Below are positions 10,940 through 20,142 of a stretch of DNA of 64,000 nt, in pieces (positions within the stretch are counted from its first letter, which is position 1; every line of letters starts with the position of its first letter). The stretch lies in assembly GCF_028583425.1 (NCBI RefSeq), contig NC_072800.1, positions 92,163,001 to 92,227,000 of the forward strand. The letters run 5' to 3'. A program made the translations under genes and the position numbers. The DNA is from Eublepharis macularius. Its lineage: Eukaryota; Chordata; Lepidosauria; Squamata; Eublepharidae. Below the pieces are notes generated by a model. It was given only the letters and a program-made list of their open reading frames with translations, was not told where the DNA came from and did no database searches.

Positions 10940-11720
10940 TCGGTGACGTCCTGAGAAGCTGTAGTTGGAGGGGGGAGCGCTTCGAACGGGAACGGCTTGA
11001 AGTGGAAGCCATAAACTACTTTGAAGGGAGTTTCTCCTGTAGACGTGTGTACACTGTTATTATAAGAGAACTCTGCTAAAGGGAGCAAATCAACCCAATT
11101 GTCTTGTTGGAAGTTGATGTAGCATCTTAAAAATTGTTCTAATATCTGGTTAGTTTTTTCGGATTGCCCGTCTGTTTCTGGGTGATGGCTTGAACTGAGC
11201 CCTTGTTCAATTCCCAGTAGTTGCAAAAGCTCCCGCCAGAAGTTGGCAACGAATTGCCCGCCGCGATCCGAAATCACCTTGGATGGAAAAGAATGTATTT
11301 TCACAATGTTTTTCATAAAAATATCAGACAGTTTTCTAGCGGAGGGAATGGTGGTGCACGGTATAAAGTGTGCTTGCTTGGAAAATAAATCGACCACTAC
11401 TAAAATACAATTATGTCCCTTAGAGGGAGGGAGGTCAGTAATAAAGTCCATAGAAATAATTTCCCATGGTCGACTTGGCGTTTCTAAAGGTTGTAAAAGC
11501 CCCGGAGGTTTCCCCTTTCGGGATTTGGCGCTGAGACAGATGGGGCAAGAGGCTACATATTGGGAGATGTCCTTGCGCATGCACGGCCACCAAAACTGGC
11601 GTTGCACCAAGTGGAGCGTTTTTAAGTAACCGTAGTGTCCCGCTGTGGGGGCATCGTGACATGGGTACCCATGGGTAAATCTTGTCTGGGGGTTTGGTCT
11701 GGCATGGGATAAACATCCAT
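10925..11720 (-). pseudogene. Integrase zinc-binding and catalytic core (pol fragment)
   Basis: A clear retroviral-type integrase. It has an HHCC zinc-binding region (HDAPTAGH ... CPIC) and then a core with catalytic residues D ('ISMDFITDLP'), D ('VISDRGGQF') and E ('HPETDGQSEKTNQ') in the right order. It lacks the upstream reverse transcriptase and RNase H. The sequence passes directly into gag-type proline-rich coding near 11640-11740, so a large internal deletion has fused gag to integrase. The C-terminal end is frameshifted at the C-run 10927-10937. The same frame stays open upstream to 12027, but that part is the shadow of the gag proline-rich frame. Confidence 0.9.
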
Positions 11721-12006
11721 TGGCCTCGGTTGCAGCGGAGGCTGGCGAGGGTGTGGATGCGGTTGAGGTTGGGGGACCGGTTGCCTTGGCGTCGGCTGCG
11801 GGTGCAGAGGTTGTAGGGGCGGAGGGGCCACCGGCCCCGTTAGCGGTATTGACCCCGGAGACGGCAGGGGTCCCCTCGGCGTCGGCTGGCGCGGCGTCGG
11901 TCGGGTTGGTGCTGGTCGAGTGGGGGGAGGTCCCCTCGGCGAGGTCTGCGTTCCTTGAACCACCCGCAGCATAATTGGTTGACTTGCTTGAGTTGTCGGT
12001 GGGTAA
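11622..12006 (-). pseudogene. Gag proline-rich segment, downstream half
   Basis: Low-complexity P/T/R/Q-rich coding ('RPAPTRPTPRQPTPRG' style) in the same frame as the gag segment at 15511-16630 once the hAT insertion and one copy of its 8-bp duplication are discounted. It is followed directly by integrase, marking the internal deletion. No capsid or zinc-knuckle sequence remains. Confidence 0.7.
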
Positions 12007-13264
12007 TAGGGATGTGCATTTCGGCATTCAGAATGCCGAAAGAATGCCGAAACAAAAGTGTTTCGGCTTCTTTCGGGGAATGCCGAAACGTTTTGGGGAA
12101 TGCCGAAACGTTTCGGGTAGCCGAAAGAAAAAAGCCGAAACGTTTTGGGATTCTTTCGGCTTTCTTTCGGCTTTTCAATGGGAAAATGCCTCCGTCTTCC
12201 CGGACGTCTTGGGGAGGCATTTTCCCACCGAATAAGCCCAAAATTGGTGGGGACCTTCCTCTAACCCTTCTCTAACAACCACCCAAGTTTCAGACAGATT
12301 GGACTTTGGGGGGCCATGTTATGGCCCCCCAAAGCAGGTCCCCCCATCCTCCCATAAGAAAGCGAAGGAGCAGCATATTGTTAGCATGCTGCTGCTAATC
12401 TTTCTTCATTATTTCCTATGGGGAAAAAATGAAGAGGCAGGCTTCCTTTGCCAGGGGTGGCATTTTGCATGCAAAATGCCCCCTTACCCTCAGGAGCCCT
12501 TCTCCCACCCCTCCTCCCACCCCCCACCAAGGCTCAGCCTGCTCCCACTTGGGGGGGCCATTTCATGGCCTCCCCAAGTAGGTGCTCTTTTCTCTACCAC
12601 TGACAGCTGGAGAAGGCTTGTCTTGCCAGGGGTGGCATTTTGCATGCAAAATGCCCCCCAGCCCTCTGGGGCCCTTCTCCCACCCTTCCTCCCACCCCCC
12701 ACCAAGGCTCAGCCTGCTCCCACTTGGGGGGGGGGCATTTCATGGCCTCCCCAAGTAGGTCCACTCAGCCCCTAAAGTCCACCCCTTACAGCCCCACACA
12801 AACCCAATTCCCCCCCAGCTGCCACACACAGACCCAAATCCCCACATTAGCCCCTCACAGACCCAAATCCACCCCCACCTGCCCCACACCCATAACCCCA
12901 GGAACAGGCTGGCAAAGGCCAGCCCTCTCCCTTTGTTCCCTATGCTGGGAACTTCTAAACTCTCTTTCCCTGGGCAATTCTGCACAGCCCAGGGGTGCCA
13001 CAATGGTGGGCACACTTCTGAGTGCCAGCTGGTCCCTGTGAAAGAGCACCTGAACCACAGACACCCTCCCTCAAATTCCCCCACCACCTACAGAGATGGC
13101 TGGCCAGCCAGCCCCATTGTTCCCTATGATGGGAACCAACTGCACAACAAAGAATAAAACAAGAACAACACAAAATAAAGTTTTAATTTTTTTTCTCCCT
13201 TCCAAAGTACAAGTAGGCAAAGCATTATGACACATTACACCAGCAGTCCCCCACACAGAAAAAT

Positions 13265-13664
13265 AACACAACTCACTTAACATCAGAGAATCACAAAACA
13301 CGATTCCTGTCAAAAACACTTTATTTCTTGAACAGCTTTAGGTTACACAGCAGGGGGGAACACCAAAGGGCATGGCAGCACTATCTTACACAAAAATAAC
13401 ACAACTCACTTAACATCAGAGAATCACAAAGCACAATTCCTGTCAAAAACACTTTATTTCTTGAACAGCTTTAGGTTACACAGCAGGGGGGAACACCAAA
13501 GGGCATGGCAGCACTATCTTACACAAAAATAACACAACTCACTTAACATCAGAGAATCACAAAACCACAATTCCTGGCAAAAACACTTTATTTCTTGAAC
13601 AGCTTTAGGTTACACAGTAGGAGGGCACAACAGGGCATGATAGCAATGTACTACAAAAAATAAT
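13265..13664. repeat. Three tandem 133-bp units in the left hairpin arm
   Basis: The word 'aacacaactcacttaacatc' begins at 13265, 13398 and 13531 (period 133 bp), with a decayed further start near 13662. The mirror-image units fill about 13740-14130. Each unit on the opposite strand contains 'aagaaataaagtg', an AATAAA word. Confidence 0.85.
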
Positions 13665-15317
13665 ACAACCCACTTCACCGTTTTTGACAGCAATTGTGTT
13701 TGTGTGATTCTCTGATGTGAAGTGAGTTGTGTTATTTTTGTGTAGTACACTGCTTTCCTGCTCTGTGGTGCCTTCCTACTGTGTAACCTAAAGCAGTTAC
13801 AGAAATAAAGTGCTTTTGACAGCAATTTTTTGGGGTGATTCTTTAATGTGAAGTGAGTTGTGTTATTTTTGTGTAAGATACTGCTTCCATGCCCTTTGGT
13901 GTTCCCCCCCTGCTGTGTAGCCTAAAGCTGTTCAAGAAATAAAGTGTTTTTGACAGGAATTGTGCTTTTGTGATTCTCTGATGTTAAGTGAGTTGTGTTA
14001 TTTTTTGTGTAAGATAGTGCTGCCATGCCCTTTGGTGTTCCCCCCTGCTGTGTAACCTAAAGCTGTTCAAGAAATAAAGTGTTTTTGACAGGAATCGTGT
14101 TTTGTGATTCTCTGATGTTAAGTGAGTTTTGTTTTAATTTTTCTGTGTGGGGGACTGCTGGTGTAATGTGTCATAATGCTTTGCCTACTTGTACTTTGGA
14201 AGGGAGAAAATAATTTTTTTAAAACTTTATTTTGTGTTGTTCTTGTTTTATTCTTTGTTGTGCAGTTGGTTCCCATCATAGGGAACAATGGGGCTGGCTG
14301 GCCAGCCATCTCTGTAGGTGGTGGGGGAATTTGAGGGAGGGTGTCTGTGGTTCAGGTGCTCTTTCACAGGGACCAGCTGGCACTCAGAAGTGTGCCCACC
14401 ATTGTGGCACCCCTGGGCTGTGCAGAATTGCCCAGGGAAAGAGAGTTTAGAAGTTCCCAGCATAGGGAACAAAGGGAGAGGGCTGGCCTTTGCCAGCCTG
14501 TTCCTGGGGTTATGGGTGTGGGGCAGGTGGGGGTGGATTTGGGTCTGTGAGGGGCTAATGTGGGGATTTGGGTCTGTGTGTGGCAGCTGGGGGGGAATTG
14601 GGTTTGTGTGGGGCTGTAAGGGGTGGACTTTAGGGGCTGAGAGGACCTATTTGGGGAGGCCATGAAATGGCCCCCCCAAGTGGGAGCAGGCTGAGCCTTG
14701 GTGGGGGGTGGGAGGAGGGGTGGGAGAAGGGCCCCAGAGGGTTGGGGGGCATTTTGCATGCATGCCTCCTCCAGGCGCCCCTTTCATGCAAAATGCCACC
14801 CCTGGCATCACAAGCCTCCTCCAGCTGTCAGTGGTAGAGATTAGAGTACCTACTTGGGGAGGCCATGAAATGCCCCCCCCCCAAGTGGGAGCAGGCTGAG
14901 CCTTGGTGGGGGGTGGGAGGAGGGGTGGGAGAAGGGCCCCTGAGGGTAAGGGGGCATTTTGCATGCAAAATGCCACCCCTGGCAAAGGAAGCCTGCCTCT
15001 TCATTTTTTCCCCATAGGAAATAATGAAGAAAGATGAGCAGCAGCATGCTAACAATATGCTGCTCCTTCGCTTTCTTATGGGAGGATGGGGGGACCTGCT
15101 TTGGGGGGCCATAACATGGCCCCCCAAAGTTCAATCTGTCTGAAACTTGGGTGGTTGTTAGAGAAGGGTTAGAGGAAGGTCCCCACCAATTTCGGGCTTA
15201 TTCGGTGGGAAAATGCCTCCTCCAGGCGTCCTGGAAGACGGAGGCATTTTCCCATAGAAAAAAGCCGAAATAATGCCGAAATAATGCCGAAAGAATCCCG
15301 AAAGCCAAAGCCGAAAG

Positions 15318-15509
15318 AGATTCTTGTTTCGGCTTTCGGCTTTAACGATAGAGAATCTTCTTTCGGCTTTCTACTTTCGGCTATAGCCGAAAATTTTTGG
15401 CTTGCACACCCCTAGATTCTTGTTTCGGCTTTCGGCTTTAACGATAGAGAATCTTCTTTCGGCTTTCTACTTTCGGCTATAGCCGAAAATTTTTGGCTTG
15501 CACACCCCT
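15318..15509. repeat. Tandem duplication of the right hairpin terminus
   Basis: A 96-bp block (15318-15413) that includes the element end 'cttgcacacccct' is repeated immediately at 15414-15509. Only the outer copy abuts the target duplication. Confidence 0.88.
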
Positions 15510-15510
15510 A

Positions 15511-16630
15511 GTGGGTAAACTATAGGGGAAGTTGGCCCGCGTGGTTGTGCCGGCAAAGTTCCTGGAATCACCGTCGGTGTGGTGGGCTGACTCGCTTGGA
15601 TGATTGGGGGAGGAATTATAGGGGAAGCCGGTCTGCGTGGCGGTTCTTCCTCCTCCTCCGTCTCCTCGCTGCTACTGGTATCGGTGGTTGTAGGCTGGTC
15701 TGGGTACCGGTCCCCCGGACGCGGTTCACCACCTTCTCCCGTCAAGAGGGATCCCCCTCCAGTGGCCCCAATCTCCTCACCCGTTTCCGACGGTTGCTGC
15801 GGCCATATCTGGTCTTGCAAGTTAGCCAGACTCTGGCTAATGCCAGACAGGCCCGTTGGCGGGGCCCTGTCTCTGTCTCCCGCCACTAAAACTGAAAGCA
15901 GATGTACAGCGTTGGCTAGACTCTCCTCCATATTCTGTAGTCTGTTCTCCAACCTCTGTACTCTGTCTGTAGACTGCTGCGGATCCCCCGTATCCCCAGT
16001 AGCTGGAGGGGTTGTCGGGTGGTCCGTGCTCAGCGTCTGTTGCCACGGTAGGGGTGCTTCTACCCCTTGTTCCTCCTGCGACCACGCAGCAAGTACACCT
16101 TTGGTTAATCCAGTGATTGCTGAAATCCCCGAATCGATGGCAATAGTTCTACTCTGGAGCTGTGCCCATTGATGCTCTCCGACATCTGGTTCACCCTGCT
16201 CTCGGGGTGACTTCAGTATAGTCCCAGCTCAGAGCACTCTGTCGGGAAGTATCCCCTTCCATTCGCTCGGCCGTCCGGTTCCAGAACAGCCATGGACGGC
16301 CCTCAGCTTGCTCCGGTATAGATCCCAGGCTACGCCGGCTATCCAACTGTATTTGGGTGAACATTGCGCTAATCCTCCGCTCCCTCGTTTCACGGGCCGG
16401 GCACCCCACTGCGTCGGGGTCAGCACGCTGAACAATGGGACGGCTGATGCGCTGGGCCTCGTTCCCTCCGTACTGGGAGTGAGGGTAAAAATGGTTGTAA
16501 CCGTGGACCCTTGTCTCCTTGGCACAACTTGAGAAGATTCCGAGCCTCGAGGACCGGGAGAGACATACGGATCGAACAAAGGATCCCAGGGCGGGACAGC
16601 TTTGGAGTCCGTTTGATCCGGTTGAGGCAT
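15511..16630 (-). pseudogene. Gag N-terminal and linker segment, one internal stop
   Basis: The start is ATG at 16630, only 23 nt after the 5' LTR edge (16654), which gives the short leader usual for sushi-like elements. The frame begins 'MPQPDQTDSKAVPPWDP', meets one in-frame TGA at 16231-16229, and stays open to the hAT insertion at 15511. A short coiled-coil-like stretch ('RVQRLENRLQNMEESL', near 15940-15985) is followed by acidic then proline-rich linker. No capsid major-homology region or CCHC knuckle is seen before the insertion. Assignment to gag rests on position and composition. Confidence 0.72.
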
Positions 16631-16638
16631 TGGAAAGA

Positions 16639-16653
16639 GGATTGGTAACAAAA
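16639..16653 (-). other. Primer-binding site, self-priming type
   Basis: On the minus strand the bases after the 5' LTR read TTTTGTTACCAAT. The plus-strand word ATTGGTAACAA at 16641-16651 recurs on the RNA strand inside each LTR (minus strand of 16802-16812 and 10110-10120), so the RNA 5' end could pair with this site over 11 nt. It does not begin with the TGG typical of tRNA-primed sites. Confidence 0.72.
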
Positions 16654-17078
16654 TGTCAGAACTGTGGCTAGATAAAATCCTTACTCCAGGCTGCCTTCTG
16701 CAATTAGACAAAAGTCCATTGTTTCCAAAAAGCATTTAATGAAGAAAAAGATTATTATAGTCCACTGGCCTGAATGCAATATCCAGGTTGGTACATATGC
16801 ATTGTTACCAATGCCAGGCAAAGCAAGAGATACATATTAAATATCATAGCTGACCCATCCACCCCCCACAGTTCTCAAAATATTCCCTTTGAAGCTGCAA
16901 AAGCGAAAGCTTCCCCAAGGCCGGTTCTTGGTGGAACGTCGGTAGCCAAAACAATGCGGGTCTGTGAGATAGCTGCCTGGGAACCTCTGCACCTGGGGAA
17001 GAAAGCACTGAACACTGAAAGGATTAAATATGGAGTCGGTTAAGCATAGTTATACAAAAGAGCATTCTGATCCTGACA
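16654..17078 (-). repeat. 5' LTR of the chromovirus element
   Basis: 425 bp, TGTCAG...CTGACA. In RNA sense it contains a TATA-like box, a predicted start at 16812, and an ATTAAA word (16735-16740) that could serve for 3' processing. Confidence 0.92.
16833..16843 (-). promoter_or_regulatory. TATA-like box of the 5' LTR
   Basis: TATTTAATATG on the minus strand begins 31 bp upstream of the predicted RNA start at 16812, the canonical TATA spacing. The start is inferred from the self-priming match. Confidence 0.65.
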
Positions 17079-17288
17079 AGATCGCCCTCTGCATGATCCC
17101 TCTGTCTGGAAATCAGGGGGCAGGGTCACCAGCCACGTCACCATTTTCAAGAGGTTCCAGAACTCTGTTCCACCACGTTCCAGCTGAAAAAAAGCCCTGG
17201 GTACATTCACAGATACCCCCCTTTTTTGACAAAGTGCTTTAAATTCATCCCCAATTAAATATCTTTTTTTCCCATTTTGCGTTATGAA

Positions 17289-17497
17289 TAGAGGTGGGCA
17301 TGATCCACAAAAAATTACCGATCAAGCTGATCATAGATCTGCGCCGGTGACGACCCCAAATCACCGATCCACACCGATCATCTCCTGTTTCCGATCTGTG
17401 GATTGGATTGGGGAGTGGGAAGGTGGGTGGTGGTGGTGACCGCCGGGCCCAGCGGGCATGGGGAGGCGGCAACGAGCCACCTCCCCTCAGGGATGTT

Positions 17498-17536
<39 letters not shown>

Positions 17537-18232
17537 AGAACAGAGTGGGGGGGGAGTTTTTAACCCATCCCTGCCTCTCCAAATAGAGAGAGAGAGACAC
17601 CCCGTCAACATGTTTCAGCCAGCTTTTTAAAAAAAGCAGGGACAGAATCCTCCATTCCCCCCCACCCGATTTTAAAAGCAAGCAGCCAGTCTTCCGAAAG
17701 CATATTTTAAACACACACACAGAGCCGTGAATGAGGTTTTCCCGCAAAATACAGTGTTTTAAAAGCAGGTTAAAAACAGAGAGTGACAGACAGAAAAACA
17801 GCCATTCCTCCTACAAAGCCCCGTTTTTTTAAAAAGCAAAAAACATTTGGAGTTCCCATGGCTACAGAACACCCCCTTCCTCCTCCCTCCCCTGGGTCTC
17901 TTCTCCCAACTGGTGGTGAGTGTGTTGCTGCTCCGTGGTTGGAAGGAAGCCCTGCTGATCAAGGAAAGCTGGGCTTCCATTCGGGTTTCCAGGGCGACAG
18001 AAGGAGGGAAAACACAGCTCAGGCATTCCCCTGGCTCCGTTGCCCCGGGAATAGATTACTGGCGCCTGATTGTCTGCATCAGATCCCGATGGCCCAAATC
18101 AAGCCCCAATGAATCCCCCCGCCGACCGCTGGATCGGTCGCCATGGACGGTACCGATCCGCTGGGTCCCAATTGCACGAACGCCATTATCGTGGGTATTT
18201 TTCTATCGTAATGCTGATCATGCCCATCTCCA
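17289..18232. mobile_element. hAT-like element, TAGAGRTGGGCATG family
   Basis: The ends TAGAGGTGGGCATGATC and, inverted, TGGAGATGGGCATGATC are flanked by the perfect 8-bp duplication GTTATGAA (17281-17288 and 18233-18240). The interior has many GATC-containing words near both ends, a (CA)n run at 17501-17534, and no transposase. Confidence 0.9.
17501..17534. repeat. (CA)n microsatellite
   Basis: About 17 uninterrupted CA units inside the hAT-like element. Confidence 0.95.
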
Positions 18233-18240
18233 GTTATGAA

Positions 18241-18354
18241 GCTGAAAGATGATTTTTCTCAAGGCTGCTGGAGTCCATGACTGAGCATGGATCAAAGTCC
18301 CATATTTAAACAAGAAGAATCATGGGGTGGTGTCAACTGTGCATTCAGAAGCAA

Positions 18355-18355
<1 letters not shown>
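18241..18355. other. No recognisable feature
   Basis: Short non-coding stretch before the TTG microsatellite; nothing recognised. The following 18390-18790 is likewise unassigned. Confidence 0.4.
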
Positions 18356-18388
<33 letters not shown>

Positions 18389-18389
18389 A
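18356..18389. repeat. (TTG)n microsatellite
   Basis: About 11 TTG units; such runs often mark the tail of tRNA-headed SINEs, but no head is seen next to it. Confidence 0.9.
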
Positions 18390-18794
18390 TTGACAGTATT
18401 TTTTTGCAAAAGGACTTCCTTCAGAACTATTCTCTGAAAAGTACTATTGAGTGTGCAACAGCAGTTTCAAATGGGACCTTACTGAATGCGTGCTTGGGAG
18501 GCGGGCCAGCCTCATGCTCTGCCTTGGGGCAAAGTCTGGAACTGCACATCTGACCACAAACCTGGATCCAACGTTGCTGGCTGGATGCAGTTTCTCTGAT
18601 AAAAGCGTGGAAGGAAAAGGAGGGGGCAGATGGATGTCAGAGACAAACTGGCAGGCGGACCAGAAATATATGTGAAGCTTTTGTTTCTATTTTTGATTTT
18701 TTTAAAAAAATCACGTTCATTATATTTGTCATGACAACTCATCTCCGCCTTTTCTCCAAGGAGCATTTCCTGCCCTTTCTCCAAGGATAGTATT

Positions 18795-19450
18795 AGGTGG
18801 ATAGCTGTGTTGGTCTGCAGTAGAACAGTAGGCTTTGAGTCCTGTAGTGTTCCCCTTTTGCCGTGAGTTCACAGGTACTCACTCAGGCACCCATTCTCAG
18901 GTCCATTCAGTAGAGACAAAGTGGCTCAAAACACCAGCCGTTTATTTGCAAGGACTCCAACAACCAACAACTTCAACGAACATGCAACAACTTCGGCTGA
19001 CATACAAGAACTCCAGCCAACAGGACCAAACTAAATCATGCAGATATTAGGGGAGGAGGAGACTGTTCCATTACCCTGACCTGAATAGCCCAGGTGAGCC
19101 TGATCTCACCAGATCTCAGAAGCTAAGCAGGGTCAGCCTTGGTTAGTAATCGGACGGGAGACCTCCAACAAAGACCAGGGTTGCAGAGGCAGGCAACAGC
19201 AAACCACCTCTGTTAGTCTCTTGCCATGCAAACCCCAACTGGGGGTCACCGTAAGTCCTCTATGACTTGAGGGCACTCTCCACCACCAGACTGTCCCATT
19301 ACATACCGCCATGTATACAATAAATATTCCGCAAGTCCAGCGGCAGCTGAGAAACCAGGGCAGAAGTTTTTGAAAGTCTGAAGAAGAGAGCTCTGACACT
19401 TGAAAACTTACACCCTGGAAATCTTGTTGGTCTCTAAGGTGGACTCAAAG
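18795..19450. repeat. Penelope-type fold-back repeat H2, split by a 5S-SINE
   Basis: The left edge 'gatagctgtgttggtctgcag' lies at 18799 and the matching right part 'gaaaacttacaccctggaaa..cttgttggtctctaagg' at 19395-19440. The material between includes a 5S-SINE (19078-19290), so the repeat was probably interrupted after insertion. Confidence 0.55.
19078..19290 (+). mobile_element. 5S rRNA-derived SINE, copy 2
   Basis: The head 'gatctcagaagctaagcagg', then 'cggacgggagacc' and the tail 'gggggtcaccgtaagtcc', show the same arrangement as copy 1. Confidence 0.85.
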
Positions 19451-19861
19451 CCGGCTTTTCTCCAAGGCATTCAAGCCTATATACATGGTTATCCCTGCCT
19501 TCATGTTTGTGGCATATTTATTGTTTGGGATGTCAGGCCACGGCCTGGCACCTCCAGGAGGATGTGAGGGTGGAGGTAGGCATGCTGGTGTCACCCTCGT
19601 ATGTGAGGTCACTTCCAGTAAGTTTTGGGTAAATGCTAGAGCAACCCCCTCGATGTCACGATGTCACTTCCAGTTTGCACCGGAAGTGACATTGAGCACT
19701 CCTGCAGTGCCGGCATGCCCATCATATTCCTGCCCTACTTTCTCCTGCTGACATTTGAGGTGCCCGCAGGCAACAGAAAGGATTGCTAGGTGGCCTGGCA
19801 GCCCTATTTATATTATACATTGCAGTGGAATGTTGTGCCCCCCCCTCCAGTATTTGTGTGG

Positions 19862-20005
19862 ATTGAGATGGGTAGCTGTGTTAGTGAAGAGCAAGAGTCC
19901 AGTAGCACATGCAAGACTAACAAAATTTGTGGTAGGGTAGGAGCTTTCGTGAGTCACACACCTCACTTCTTCAGATACTAACATAGCTACTCATCTTGAT
20001 TTATC
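19862..20005. repeat. Penelope-type fold-back repeat, copy H3
   Basis: 'gatgggtagctgtgttagt' and 'aagagtccagtagcacatgc' are followed by 'aggagctttcgtgagtcaca' and 'cacttcttcagatac', ending in 'atagctactcatcttgattt'. It is a distinct subfamily from the copies at 55 and 57 kb. Confidence 0.75.
19945..19974 (-). ncRNA. Hammerhead-like core, GTGAG/CTCAC subfamily
   Basis: On the minus strand: CTGAAGA, one extra A, helix GTGAG...CTCAC (5 bp perfect), then GAAA. The helix bases differ from those of the 57-kb copy by paired, compensating changes. Confidence 0.4.
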
Positions 20006-20142
20006 TTCATTGAAGGCACCACATTTAGCAGAATGGAAATCCATCAACCTTGTGTGTATTGGTTTAGTCTCATGAGTGGAGTCCCTGCTTAGTTAGTTCT
20101 ATTTGTTAGTTGGAAATGTACAGTGCAAGATCTCCCTTGACC

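Larger units (their letters stand above)
12007..15510. mobile_element. Giant hairpin hAT-like element nested in gag
   Basis: 3504 bp, flanked by a perfect 8-bp duplication GTGGGTAA (11999-12006 and 15511-15518), with ends TAGGGATGTGCA and, inverted, TAGGGGTGTGCA. Nearly all of it is one inverted repeat: plus position x pairs with about 27405 minus x through the inner region, so the axis is near 13702. No transposase frame is present; frames found in one arm are repeated on the opposite strand in the other. The outer 100-200 bp at each end is packed with TTCGGC/GCCGAA words. It is related by its ends to the TAGAGRTGGGCA elements at 17289, 23218 and 48151. Confidence 0.92.
9962..17078 (-). mobile_element. 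Sushi/Tf1-like chromovirus LTR retrotransposon, internally deleted
   Basis: A Ty3/gypsy-type element read on the minus strand. Two LTRs (9962-10377, 16654-17078) start TGT and end ACA, and a 5-bp duplication AGATC (9957-9961, 17079-17083) flanks it. The surviving coding parts are a gag N-terminal and proline-rich region, an integrase and a C-terminal chromodomain. Gag capsid/nucleocapsid, protease, reverse transcriptase and RNase H are absent, so this is a deletion derivative. A 3.5-kb hAT-like element sits in gag (12007-15510). The LTRs differ by about five substitutions and one 9-bp indel by eye, so insertion was fairly recent. The chromodomain after the integrase identifies the chromovirus branch. 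Confidence 0.92.
9704..17199. mobile_element. hAT MITE, CAGGGCTTTTTTTC family, split by an LTR element
   Basis: The outer ends CAGGGCTTTTTTTC (9704) and, inverted, CAGGGCTTTTTTTCAGC (17199) are flanked by the 8-bp duplication GGTACATT (9696-9703 and 17200-17207). Only 9704-9961 and 17084-17199 belong to this MITE; the rest is the inserted retrotransposon. The short relative at 51019-51345 shares both ends and the 'gtggccccgccccctgatct' motif. Confidence 0.92.

Noticed and set aside
11720-11974. An 84-codon plus-strand frame rich in A, G and V
   Set aside because: Antisense shadow of the GC-rich, proline-coding gag linker of the LTR element.
12740-13087. A 115-codon minus-strand frame repeated almost exactly as a plus-strand frame at 14318-14665
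   Set aside because: The duplication is explained by the hairpin arms of the hAT-like element; the peptide has no domain and the frame is a by-product of the inverted repeat.
13140-13260. Polyadenylation signals (AATAAA) near the hairpin centre as evidence of a gene end
   Set aside because: They recur in each tandem unit on both arms and no coding frame precedes them.
12007-15510. CRISPR-like or satellite array because of regularly spaced repeats
   Set aside because: The units are tandem without unique spacers, lie inside a transposable element with an 8-bp target duplication, and the genome is vertebrate.
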